This document shows positions 33,180 through 42,900 of a stretch of DNA of 64,000 nucleotides, one piece after another. Every line of letters begins with the position of its first letter. Positions within the stretch are counted from its first letter, which is position 1. The stretch lies in contig CAXAMN010023339.1 of the NCBI GenBank assembly GCA_963970005.1, positions 116,318 to 180,317 on the forward strand. The letters are read 5' to 3'. This DNA is from Durusdinium trenchii (lineage: Eukaryota; Sar; Dinophyceae; Suessiales; Symbiodiniaceae). The notes below the pieces were generated by a model. It did no database searches and was not told where the DNA came from. It saw only the letters and a program-made list of their open reading frames with translations. Both the position numbers and the translations under genes were made by a program.

Positions 33180-36100
33180 CTAGAAAGGCCGGGCAACATC
33201 GCATGCCCGCCGGATAGGTCGCGAACTCGTCCAGTCGCGAACCAAAGATGCTACTCGATCAAGTGTTTCAAGGGAAATCGAAAGACAAAAGCCACCAACC
33301 GGATTGAAAATACCCAAAGAAGAGCGATCCATCCCTTCAAACAAAAGATCTTCAAAACCAAAATGGCGGCAAAAGACCTGCAAAGATTTCCTGACCGGGC
33401 GTAGGGCACTGGTCATCAAAGGTCGTGTAAAATGACGATCTACCGGGAGGAGTTCAAACCTATTGCTCGAGCTCATAAACATGGGGAGAGGAAGGCCCAG
33501 CTCCCGAACAAGGAGGAAAACCATCTCAAACCAGCTGATGGCGTATAAGCCAGAATCACCAACACCACAAACAAACAATCTGTTTATGATCTCGCGAATG
33601 AACTCAGTACCACCAGGGTGGTTGTGTACAAAAAAGGTGGTATCCCAGTTGATTGGCAATCGCTCTGTACAGGAAACTAAAAAAGGTCGTCTCTCACGGG
33701 TAGTGGTCAGGTCAAGGTGTCCCTGAGAGGCAGGCGCAGCAGCAGCCGCAGCGGCTTCCTGGTCCTGCACGAAGACAGCCTTGAAAAACCTGAAGAGAAC
33801 AGCTGTGCGCTTCAGCATGTTTTCATGATAGCCAATTGCTTTCGTCCGAAGCTCCGCCAGCGAATGCGGCAGTGTTCGATTGGTGAATCCTGCCTGGACA
33901 TCGACTGCAGAGTTCCATCTCTTAACCCAGTCGTGAAAGCCGTCTTCATAGCTTAAGTCCGTAAGGTGGGAAGGCCACCAATGAAATATCGGCATGCAAT
34001 CATGTAAATCATGCAGCAAATCACGGATGCGAAGCCAAACATCTTGGTTGCTCCAATGAGTTGGTACTGACATGGAGGCCAAAAGGTGGTGTACTCCATC
34101 AACTGTGTGTTTGGAGTCCACCCACAAAAAAGCCTGAACTCGAACCCGACTAAGCCAGTGGAGCGCTGAAAGAACCGCCGTTGCCTCCGCCCGCGGGATC
34201 GTCTGAGAGAGCCCACGGAGCCAGCCTGAGCTTAAGACCTTGCCAGCGGTAGCACTGGTAACGCTCCAGGAACACATGTTGAAGGCACTGACGGGCCCTT
34301 TGTGACATGAGCCATCTGTGAACAAATGATGCGGTGACAAGGCTTCCACACATTCAAACGAGCTGATGTCATCTGGCAAGGCCGCCAAGGCCAGCCACCA
34401 TTCAGAAAGCCACGGATTCCGTGGACACAGGAGGTGTTGCTGGAAAGCGCGAGGCCAGGCGTTGATGTCCTGTGGCCAATCCGGAATTGATTCCCGAAGT
34501 TGAGCTTTGAGTGGGCAGTCCAACCAGTGTGTGACCGAATCAGGAACTCCACAATGGGGACAACCCGACTTTGAGACATCAAATTTGGCCTTCATGTCGT
34601 TGGCGATGAACGCCCCTGAATGCAAGGCATGTAGCAGTCCACGGTCACCTGACTCCAGGGTCTTGCCCTGCTCATACATCAGGAAGGGGTCCAAATCATG
34701 GAGATCTGTCATAGATTTCCGATGCTGCAGGGACGGAGCTAAATGTTGCAACCAAGCGTCCAGAAGAAGCATGGAAAGTTGTGACCAGTCAACCAAAAGG
34801 ACGTCAAAGGTGAGTCCGAAAGTTGTGGTGACATATGGAGGAGCCAGACTCCAACCCAAGGATTCACAAAGTACATGAAGCTTTGAAAAGGGCCCCGGGC
34901 AAAGCTTGCCTGCAAAAGTGAATTCAAAGTGTTGCCAAGCTGGCTTTATGTTGGAGTCTTTTGACACAAGACGTCGAAATGTTTGGAAGGTCCGTATCAC
35001 CTGATAGAATCCAGGGTCAGCAAGAGGCTGGTGCGACAGGGTGAGCCGCAGTGCCGTGTTCACGCCAGCAGTCTTCTGCTTCAAGCATTTGCAGGCCATA
35101 GTACGGAGATGTCCAAGGTGACTGTCCGCAAAAAGACATGCTTCAGCTCCATACAGTGCTTGAGGCCAGAAAGACAAAGGAAGAATGGAGATCTTCTGAG
35201 CAACTGGTGCACGGGATGCTGTAAGTCTTCCCCATTTAGCTTCCAATGATTCAAACCGAAGACGCAAGTGGTGATTCCGCAGCATATTGCAAAAAGTCAT
35301 ACTGCCGCCCAAGTCCCTTGCTGCAAAATTACAGGCCAATCCAAGAGTGCGTAGAGTATGCCGATCCGCTGTGTGGAGAGCCCATGTGAAGGTTTTGTTG
35401 GGATCAGCTTCCATCAACCACATGGCGAGGAAGGCCTCGTTGGCAAAGTGTGCTCCCACTACATCTTCAACTGTTGAGCCCATCAAAGAAAGATTGTCAA
35501 CGAAGCTAAATGAGTGGACATTTGGACGGAAGAACCTCATGTATATGTGCCAAGCATAGTTCAGCTGGACCATGCCGTAAACTGACATGGCATCTCCTTC
35601 CGGTAGTCCAACCAAGGTAGTTGTGGCTTCGCTCAACTGGTCATGTACCAAAAAAGCACGTGTGCAGCGAGAGAGGAAATCCTTCCAAAGTCCTGTGACC
35701 TGCTGTGGAGCTCCCAGATGGTCAGCCAGAAGGAAGGTATGTTGGCGAGGGATCCGGTTGAAGGCTTTGATGAGGTCAGCGCTGAGCCCAACAAGAGGAC
35801 GTTGGTCATGGAGAGCAAGCTCTATATGACTCTGCAAGGTCCACCAAAGCTGCGTAGCCTCTTTGGTGGGCATGAAGCCAAACATGCAGTCTGGGGCATG
35901 GGCGGTCAAGAGCTTCAGGAGTTGACGAGATCGGATGGAACCCCATGTGCGGTAGACCTGGCTGAAGATCACAATTGGTCTGAATCCAGGGTCATGTGCA
36001 CCTGCTTCCTTGGCCAGACAAAGCACAATGCCATGTAGCATCTGTTCCGGCCAGCCAAGTTGTTGGTCTTCAAGACGGTTGAGCCACTGCACCAGTGTAC

Positions 36101-38822
36101 CATGCCAATGATCCGGAAGGTGAAGGAGGTCGACATGACCAAGGCCATCAACTCCTTTAGCTGCGTGGGGCTTAAAGCGTCGAAGCCCTGCTTTCCATTG
36201 AGCAACTGTGATGGGTGGTAGTGTCAGTCGCAGCTTCGGAACGAAGGCCTGAATGAATCTGGTAACACGCTCCCAACAGTCTGCAGGAACATCTGAAAAT
36301 GCACACCAACGGGCTTTCCAAAATTGAAGAAGAGATTCATGGATCTGATCTGCCTTGTGGAGAAAACGGCGTTGGATCAGCTGAGCCCCGATTTGACGTG
36401 CTTCAGGAGAGGCTATTTCACACACATTCTGGTCAATGCCAGAGACAAGAAGCTCTTGTCCATCTAGAGACCAAGTGGAGGTTCCCAAAGCAATGTCCTT
36501 ATCCAGCATAACCTGAGATGACAATGGATCAATGTCAAGTATTTCGTATTCCAGATCATCCCAGAACAGAGTGATGCGTTCAGGAGGGGCTGGCTTGAGA
36601 TCTTGATGGAGTGCGAGAAGTGTGCGGTCATAGCGGAGGGCAAAAAGTCGCCGCTTCTGCGAGAGATGCCAATGCTCAAAAGAGCGGAAGGCCTCCAAAA
36701 AGACGTGGTACATGTTGTCAGCAATGGCAAAATTAGGTGGTGCTTGTGGCACTCTTGAGGGTGCAGCTCCTGTGTGCCTGAAACTATAGGTCTCCCACCA
36801 GCGACTAAATCCATGTCGAAAGCCCCGAGCTTTACGAATGGACATCCAGAGCTCCAGCCGAGCTGTCAGGGCGGTCGGATCCTGCCGATTGGCTTTAGCT
36901 GCATGCGCATAGCTCTGCAACCTCCGGAGCTGCTTAAACCAGTTCTGCACTGCACTGCCCACCTGATCTGATCGGAGTTGAACTTCAGAACGTCTACTTG
37001 GAGCACATGTTCTGGCTATTGGAGGTCGAAGATGCGGAGTCACTTGTTGACACCGGCCACGTTGATTGGATTGAAGTCTTCGGTCCGGTTGTCCGATGAT
37101 ATGGCCATCGAGACTAGCCTCAAGAGCTGCACCAAAAGCTGCATAGTCGGCAGTAGGATTGTCTGAGGCAAAGAGATGCTCACTGGGTGCTGAAGTCCAG
37201 GTGTCATCAACTGAGTCCCAAGGAATAGCTGAAGGGCGATGCCAAAAACGACATGAAGCCAACAAAGCAGGGACCTCTATGTCAACATGAAGTGAGGCGT
37301 GTTCAGGAAAAACATCTCGAAGACCAATGTCCCTCGCAAGCTCGATGAATTCCGGACTCATCCATATGTGGTCGCTGACTGCTGAGTGCTTAGAGGTTGG
37401 TTGAATGGTCCAACCCCAATGATCATGAGCAAACTGCTGCAAGTTTTGCCATCCCAGCCGTTGCCAGATGTCGAAAACTTCTTGATCCATGCAGTCCGAG
37501 TTCATGTCACCCAGAATGACCCTTGGGCCGGAGCAGCCAAAAACAATTTCACCACTGAGCACATGAAGAAGTTGATTGTTCAGCTGCTTGGAGTTTGGCC
37601 ATGTCGGCCCTCGTGGGTAGCAGTAGACGTTGCCAACTGTCACCACCAGCCCTGGGAGCACATGACGGGTAGCTTGTAATCGGCCACAATTGTACTCCTC
37701 ACTGGGACAAGAAAGCTGAAGTCGTTGAGCTGGAGGATCACTGAGGACGGAGACACCACACCAGGCCCCCGCCCAAGAGGAAGAGGGACGAACTGGCGCT
37801 GCGGCTCCATGGAGGACAGTCGGAGCACGGCCCGCTGCACGGGCTAGCCTTCGGAAGTTCTTGGTGCAAATCGGCTGAGTGAAAGTGGACAACTGAGTTT
37901 CACTGAATGCCCAAATACCTGGACCAAGTCCCAAGGCATGAACCTCCTTGCGAAGTAGTCCAGCCGGATTCGAAGTTCCTATGCGTAGCACTTCAATGTC
38001 TTCAGGACCTGAATGGCTGGCCTCCCCAATGCGTGAGCCATGAGGTCCAGTGAAAACATGAAGGACAACTGAAGCATCCTGTGCTGTCCAGGAATCTTGC
38101 CAACCACCGAAGGCCTGTCCATGGGGTCCGGCAAGAAAAGGCTGAGAGAAGGAACTATGGGGCCACTTCCTTGGCAGGAACAAAGAGCTAGTAGCAAGAC
38201 CGACTGGGCCCATCTCTCCCGACTGAAGATCACAGTAGTTCTCGTGAGAGAGCCCCGTGCTGACGTAGGAGTGCTCAGCAAGGAGAGGAAGACCCAGCGC
38301 CAGTGGCCAGCAACCAAGCCCCCAAATGACAATGAAAGACAAGAGCGATCGCAGCTCCAAAATGCGCAAAATACCAGTGAAAGGTAGCGCGAAAGCGAAC
38401 AGCCAAAGGTGACAGCTAAAGTCATAGGTCCCACTAAGCATCCCGCGCAGGGACCCAGCTAAGGTATGCCACCATGAAGGGCGAAGGATTGCGTCATCAA
38501 ATACCTGAGTCCTCGAACTGAAAGTGAAGATCATGAACAGCTCAACCACAAAGCTGCAGATCAACGAAACATACCCCTGGCACTGCCTCCGAGATGGAAG
38601 GGGGCAGCCCAGGGGGCCGTAGTCAATCCTCAGTGCGCTGCTTCTTTGACAAAAGAGCTTCAAAGCGCTGCATTGCCGAGTCAATCTTGTCATCAAGATG
38701 TGAGCCCAAATCATTTCGAAGAGAAGCAAGCTGAGTCCCAACCTGAATGCCAGTCTGTTGAACATCTTGTCTAAGGACCCCCAGCTCCTTTTGTTGGCTG
38801 TCAATTGCACTCTTGAGAGCAT
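33180..38822 (-). CDS. LINE ORF2: AP-type endonuclease, reverse transcriptase, CCHC, RNase H
   Basis: 1880 residues. Residues 86-182 hold three hydrophobic stretches. Residues 278-520 are an exonuclease-endonuclease-phosphatase domain: IGTSNPAGL, AFSETQLS (E308), VILGDMNSD (D439, N441) and VSDHIW, with LHVDIEV in place of a clear final SDH motif. Residues about 870-1180 are the reverse transcriptase: motif A SADLIKAFN (D1016), motif B GLPEGDAMS, motif C SFVDN (residues 1106-1110). The usual second Asp of motif C is Asn1110. A CCHC knuckle follows (C1421, C1424, H1432, C1436). RNase H spans about 1498-1645: TDGSC (D1503), PRAEATA (E1546), WVDSKH (D1569) and WNSAVDVQA (D1641). An alanine run (1690-1696) precedes an unrecognised C-terminal region of about 170 residues. 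The first ATG lies inside ORF1, overlapping it by 200 bases in the +1 frame, so the first 66 residues may not be used. The protein would nick target DNA and copy the RNA in place. Confidence 0.93.
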   Translation of the reverse strand: MLSRVQLTANKRSWGSLDKMFNRLAFRLGLSLLLFEMIWAHILMTRLTRQCSALKLFCQRSSALRIDYGPLGCPLPSRRQCQGYVSLICSFVVELFMIFTFSSRTQVFDDAILRPSWWHTLAGSLRGMLSGTYDFSCHLWLFAFALPFTGILRILELRSLLSFIVIWGLGCWPLALGLPLLAEHSYVSTGLSHENYCDLQSGEMGPVGLATSSLFLPRKWPHSSFSQPFLAGPHGQAFGGWQDSWTAQDASVVLHVFTGPHGSRIGEASHSGPEDIEVLRIGTSNPAGLLRKEVHALGLGPGIWAFSETQLSTFTQPICTKNFRRLARAAGRAPTVLHGAAAPVRPSSSWAGAWCGVSVLSDPPAQRLQLSCPSEEYNCGRLQATRHVLPGLVVTVGNVYCYPRGPTWPNSKQLNNQLLHVLSGEIVFGCSGPRVILGDMNSDCMDQEVFDIWQRLGWQNLQQFAHDHWGWTIQPTSKHSAVSDHIWMSPEFIELARDIGLRDVFPEHASLHVDIEVPALLASCRFWHRPSAIPWDSVDDTWTSAPSEHLFASDNPTADYAAFGAALEASLDGHIIGQPDRRLQSNQRGRCQQVTPHLRPPIARTCAPSRRSEVQLRSDQVGSAVQNWFKQLRRLQSYAHAAKANRQDPTALTARLELWMSIRKARGFRHGFSRWWETYSFRHTGAAPSRVPQAPPNFAIADNMYHVFLEAFRSFEHWHLSQKRRLFALRYDRTLLALHQDLKPAPPERITLFWDDLEYEILDIDPLSSQVMLDKDIALGTSTWSLDGQELLVSGIDQNVCEIASPEARQIGAQLIQRRFLHKADQIHESLLQFWKARWCAFSDVPADCWERVTRFIQAFVPKLRLTLPPITVAQWKAGLRRFKPHAAKGVDGLGHVDLLHLPDHWHGTLVQWLNRLEDQQLGWPEQMLHGIVLCLAKEAGAHDPGFRPIVIFSQVYRTWGSIRSRQLLKLLTAHAPDCMFGFMPTKEATQLWWTLQSHIELALHDQRPLVGLSADLIKAFNRIPRQHTFLLADHLGAPQQVTGLWKDFLSRCTRAFLVHDQLSEATTTLVGLPEGDAMSVYGMVQLNYAWHIYMRFFRPNVHSFSFVDNLSLMGSTVEDVVGAHFANEAFLAMWLMEADPNKTFTWALHTADRHTLRTLGLACNFAARDLGGSMTFCNMLRNHHLRLRFESLEAKWGRLTASRAPVAQKISILPLSFWPQALYGAEACLFADSHLGHLRTMACKCLKQKTAGVNTALRLTLSHQPLADPGFYQVIRTFQTFRRLVSKDSNIKPAWQHFEFTFAGKLCPGPFSKLHVLCESLGWSLAPPYVTTTFGLTFDVLLVDWSQLSMLLLDAWLQHLAPSLQHRKSMTDLHDLDPFLMYEQGKTLESGDRGLLHALHSGAFIANDMKAKFDVSKSGCPHCGVPDSVTHWLDCPLKAQLRESIPDWPQDINAWPRAFQQHLLCPRNPWLSEWWLALAALPDDISSFECVEALSPHHLFTDGSCHKGPVSAFNMCSWSVTSATAGKVLSSGWLRGLSQTIPRAEATAVLSALHWLSRVRVQAFLWVDSKHTVDGVHHLLASMSVPTHWSNQDVWLRIRDLLHDLHDCMPIFHWWPSHLTDLSYEDGFHDWVKRWNSAVDVQAGFTNRTLPHSLAELRTKAIGYHENMLKRTAVLFRFFKAVFVQDQEAAAAAAAPASQGHLDLTTTRERRPFLVSCTERLPINWDTTFFVHNHPGGTEFIREIINRLFVCGVGDSGLYAISWFEMVFLLVRELGLPLPMFMSSSNRFELLPVDRHFTRPLMTSALRPVRKSLQVFCRHFGFEDLLFEGMDRSSLGIFNPVGGFCLSISLETLDRVASLVRDWTSSRPIRRACDVARPF

Positions 38823-39981
38823 TGGAAGCCTGCTCCTGTTGGGTCATTCGCTGATTGGCCTGAGTGAACCATTTTTGGAACTGATCACCTTGTGCACGGA
38901 CTTCTTGAAGACCAGCCTCGAGCTTGGAGAATCGCTGGTCTACAATCGGTGAAGAGGTAGAACCAGATGCAGCTGGCATGTTCTGGATTTCCTTGAGGAC
39001 CTCCGTGCGGACTGAATCTTGCAGTTTCTGGGCCACTTCATCGATGTGCTTTGTGTCCGGCTTAGTTGCTGGAAGAGCAATTTTAGCATGATATGCACTC
39101 CAAGGATCTGTGGCTAGCCAGGGGTCAGTGTCTGGCTTGACGGCCCCAGTGGCATGCGCTTGAATGTGCCGCTGGGTACGTCGAGAGGCTGCAAGCAAAC
39201 AAGTGGGCGCCGGGCCGGAGTTGTGCTCCTTGACAAGCGTGATGAGGATGTCCCGTCCAAAGGCATGAACTGAAGGTGTTGGCGGTGCCGATGAGGCCCC
39301 AACATTCCAGCTAGCCCCTTCCGAGCTACCCCTTGAGGGCTGAAGTGGCCGTGCACGCCATTTGATCTCTTTCAGGAATTTGGCAAGAGTTGCTCGTTGT
39401 AGTCCATGTGGCAAAGGGTGCAGCCGATAGATCTGAGTGATCCGCACCTGAACAAGCTCAGCATTGGGTCGCAGGGCTTCATGAACTGTCTGCTCATGCT
39501 TGGCCTGAACACGCAGTCCATAGCGAGATTTGAGTCTCACCAGTGCCATGGCTTCCGGTGTGGTTCTCAGTAAATGAAGAGCGCGATCAGCATCTCCTTG
39601 CGGAATCCAGACAACTGCATAACCAGGATGTGCTGAGCGTGTGGCCTCATCCCTTGGTTCAAAGTAGATGCCAGTCTGATTGACCCGAAGCACGGCTGCT
39701 GCCACATCTGCAAGGATACGAAGGAAGGCCGTGAACAAATCTGCTTGAGCTGCCTCACAAGTGGAGCCTGCCAGAAGAGTGAACCTGCGTGACCACACTT
39801 CTTGTAGTACTTGATCAGGTGTTTCATCGACAGGTGGGTGATAAAATCCACAGCGAGTGCCATCAGGACAAGGAGAAGCTCGACACAGCCGCAAAGCCGG
39901 CACCATGGTCAATAGGTGCTTGACTGGTGATTTGACAAAATCAGACCAATCCAATGCCAATTCATCGCGAAAGATGGCCAA
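38623..39981 (-). CDS. LINE ORF1/gag-like protein, CCCH zinc finger and coiled coil
   Basis: The 452 residues counted from a TTG at 39981 are not a true start: the same frame is open without a stop back to 40095 and reads PYGIFIFGPHDGHLKLAIFR into this ORF, so the protein probably begins there or is joined to the preceding ORF by a frameshift. A CCCH finger lies at residues 33-48 (C33, C38, C44, H48; spacing 4-5-3). Residues about 115-250 contain VVWIP and WKARPLQP-like segments (here KWRARPLQP) typical of a conserved dinoflagellate retroelement ORF, perhaps an RNA-binding fold. Residues about 310-445 are Gln/Glu-rich with heptad-like Leu/Val spacing, a probable coiled coil for multimerisation, as in many LINE ORF1 proteins. 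The stop follows KKQRTED. The role would be RNA packaging into the retrotransposition particle. Confidence 0.85.
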   Translation of the reverse strand: MAIFRDELALDWSDFVKSPVKHLLTMVPALRLCRASPCPDGTRCGFYHPPVDETPDQVLQEVWSRRFTLLAGSTCEAAQADLFTAFLRILADVAAAVLRVNQTGIYFEPRDEATRSAHPGYAVVWIPQGDADRALHLLRTTPEAMALVRLKSRYGLRVQAKHEQTVHEALRPNAELVQVRITQIYRLHPLPHGLQRATLAKFLKEIKWRARPLQPSRGSSEGASWNVGASSAPPTPSVHAFGRDILITLVKEHNSGPAPTCLLAASRRTQRHIQAHATGAVKPDTDPWLATDPWSAYHAKIALPATKPDTKHIDEVAQKLQDSVRTEVLKEIQNMPAASGSTSSPIVDQRFSKLEAGLQEVRAQGDQFQKWFTQANQRMTQQEQASNALKSAIDSQQKELGVLRQDVQQTGIQVGTQLASLRNDLGSHLDDKIDSAMQRFEALLSKKQRTED

Positions 39982-42900
39982 CTTAAGATGACCATCGTGG
40001 GGGCCAAAGATGAAGATGCCATAGGGTCTGGAGGCCCTGCCCGAACAACCGAGACGTCGCCCAACTGAAGTAGAGCTCCTCGGATGAGCACAGGGTCATC
40101 TGTTGCCGTGTAAGTGGCGGGGAAACGAAGCTCACCAACCTTGGCCACCCCTCGTTCTGCTGTTGGAACTTCCTCAACAATGAGCAAAGCAAGAGCCAGC
40201 GCTGAAATGGATTTGGCTTGTTGGATGAATGGCATGGCTTCAGCTTTGGTACATAGCGCAATCCCTCTGGCATCATTGTAGACATCAGCGAAGGCAATCT
40301 GAGGGATTGAATTACCATCAGCATCACGGAAGTGATTTAGATGGAGCTGCAATTGGCTAGGATCAGGAACTGCAGGAATCTCAATGGCATGCTTTTCCTT
40401 CTTGCGTTCTCGTGGGAGGTTGGCACCATGCTTTTCCTTTGCTCTCTTTTCGATGTGGGCTTGAAGCTCCCAAGCAAGGACAAACTTGAACTGCTTTTTG
40501 CCTTGCATGGCGACCCCTTTCAGAGCCTGCCATGGATTCTTGGCCGTCATGGCTGCTGCGAGCTTGTCAGAGCCCAATGCTGTGATGGCATCTCCTGCAC
40601 GTTCGAAAGCACTGTTGGCGGGGACACCTTTGCTAATAAGGATCTGAGCCAATTCACCTTGGAGACCAGAAACTTCAGGTCCACCCGGGGAATGTGCACT
40701 AAAGGGAAAATGTCCAAGAAGCCATTCATGCAGCTGCTGGATCTGGGCATCATCGAATGTGCCTGTCAGGCCCAAGATGGAGGCGGCATGAGCCAAAAGA
40801 ATTGTGCCACATGAATGGTTATCATCCTGATGGATCAACCGACGATGTTTGAGGCCTGAATACTCCGTCTGCAGGAGAGAAGCCAATTTCTGAGCAAGAT
40901 GGGTCATAGCCGCCGTCATGTAGCCCGCAATGCCATCCAGATAGAACCATTCCCATCCGGAGGGACTGTCTCTGCCATAGAGCAAGGCCCAATGGTGCCG
41001 ATGAGCAAGCGGTGCCAGAACCTCTCCGACGTTGTCCTCAACTTGCTGAGGAAGGCCTGTCACTTGGAAATCTGAGTCCATCCAAAGGGCTTTGAGGCAC
41101 CATGGTTGTGGTGAACTGCCATAACATTGCTGAATCCAGTCATGCAGGACCTGATCAATGATGTGCGAGCCCAAGCCGCAAGTTGCTCCTCCCGGACCTG
41201 AGTGACCAGGAACGTCATGAGAACTCTGCATGCCTGCCGGATCCATCGAGATTGACGGAAAGCTATTCTCCTCAAGGATAGTAAAGCGCCCTGAGGTCCA
41301 AAGGCGGGTGTCTCCACCAAAGAGTCGACCATCGTCATCAACCACGAATCTCTCATAGTTGAAGCCATGCTCTCTCATGCATTCAAACAGGAAAGTACCG
41401 GCTGGTACGCAGGAGATGAAGAACTGAGCATCTGTTGAGCTTCCACATTGAAGACCAATCATCAACAATCCCTGAGGTGACGCTGTGCGCCGTCTCTTTG
41501 GCTGTCTCTCCAATTGAAGGTCAGCTTGAGAAGCAAGGTGATGCAAATCGTCTTGCGAAGAGAGGAGAAAATCACCAGCTCGTACAAGTTGAGTATACCC
41601 CCAGTCTAATGTGATCCGCTCTGCCTGCAGAAAACTACCAATGGTCGTGGCCGTGGCCGCAAAGATGGAAAGCGTGGAGCCATCTTCAGCCTTGATGTCC
41701 AGACGCGTTGGCGGGCAAGACATAGGGGAGGGAATCAAGAGCCGGTAGGAATCCTTGACAAAGTTGCCATACTTTTCAATGACCTCAAGTGGGTGGATGA
41801 AGGCCAATTTATCAATATGCTGTCCTGCACCTGCAAGGAGCGAGGCAAAGGTCCAAAGCACTTGCAAAGGTGCTGCAGCATTGCCCAACAAACATAGTGC
41901 GGCCCGTCCTGTGGCATGAATTTGAAACTGTGGTGGCATGCTCATAAGGGCCCCCAACTCAGTCGGATGAAGTAGCCGCGGAACATAGGTGTCAGCATCC
42001 ACCACAAAGAAGGCACGAAGTCCCTTCTGCTGGAGCGTAGTCTGATTAAACGCAGCCGAGCGGCATCCACAAGGACAAGGGTCAAATTGGCTGCCATAGG
42101 CGTGAAGCACTACCGGGCATTGATCGTGCCCTTCCAGCAGTCGCTTGTCCGTGCCGTAGCTCTTGTCCATGTAGTATCGGAGTTCGTCAACCCGCAACTG
42201 AAGATTACTGATCACCATTTCATCCCAACTCCCCAAAAAAGGAAGGACCTCCGAGACTTTGGGGGGAGGCATAATTTCAGGCCAAGGGCACAATGGGAAG
42301 CCACTCCATTCAACTGGTCGAAGGAGACAGTACCATCGCGATCGCTTCATTGGCCATTGATGGTGAAGGTGCAGGATGGTTTGATCGATCTGCCAACCCA
42401 TCTTCGAGGCCAAATGAGAGAGCTCCTGCTGGAGAAGGTCATCTTCCTGAACGGCCGGAACGCATTCCAGTAGAACAGCCTGTGGCTGTAAGAGGAATAA
42501 GCAATCCATCAATTTGTGAAAGGTCTGTGCCCTGCAATCCTGAAAGTGCAAACGATGTCCCTGAAGGCTGAAGGGCTGGCAGGGAAATCCTGCTAGTGCA
42601 GTAAAGCTCTGATTGGTATGTCGAAGCTCCAAATGCAGCTTTTCTACACTATCTAAATCCCCAAGATCGGCTTCGAAAACCGGTTTTGCTGAACACTGTC
42701 GAAGATGTTGCGAGGCCAACCAATTCGAATCCAAGGAGCTAACTGTGGTGGTGCCCATGAAACCGGTAGCAAACCCCATAGCTCCAGTTCCGGCACAAAG
42801 CTCCAAGACATTTCGAGAGAAAGCCTCAGTGGTATGAACAGCTTCAAAGATGTCCGAAGAGTCAACCGCCAGTGTCAGCGGATCCGTTGAGATCAATCGT

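Noticed and set aside
33606..33623. Cytochrome b5-like HPGG motif in the C-terminal region of LINE ORF2
   Set aside because: A single tetrapeptide; the surrounding helices and second heme-binding His of cytochrome b5 are not seen.
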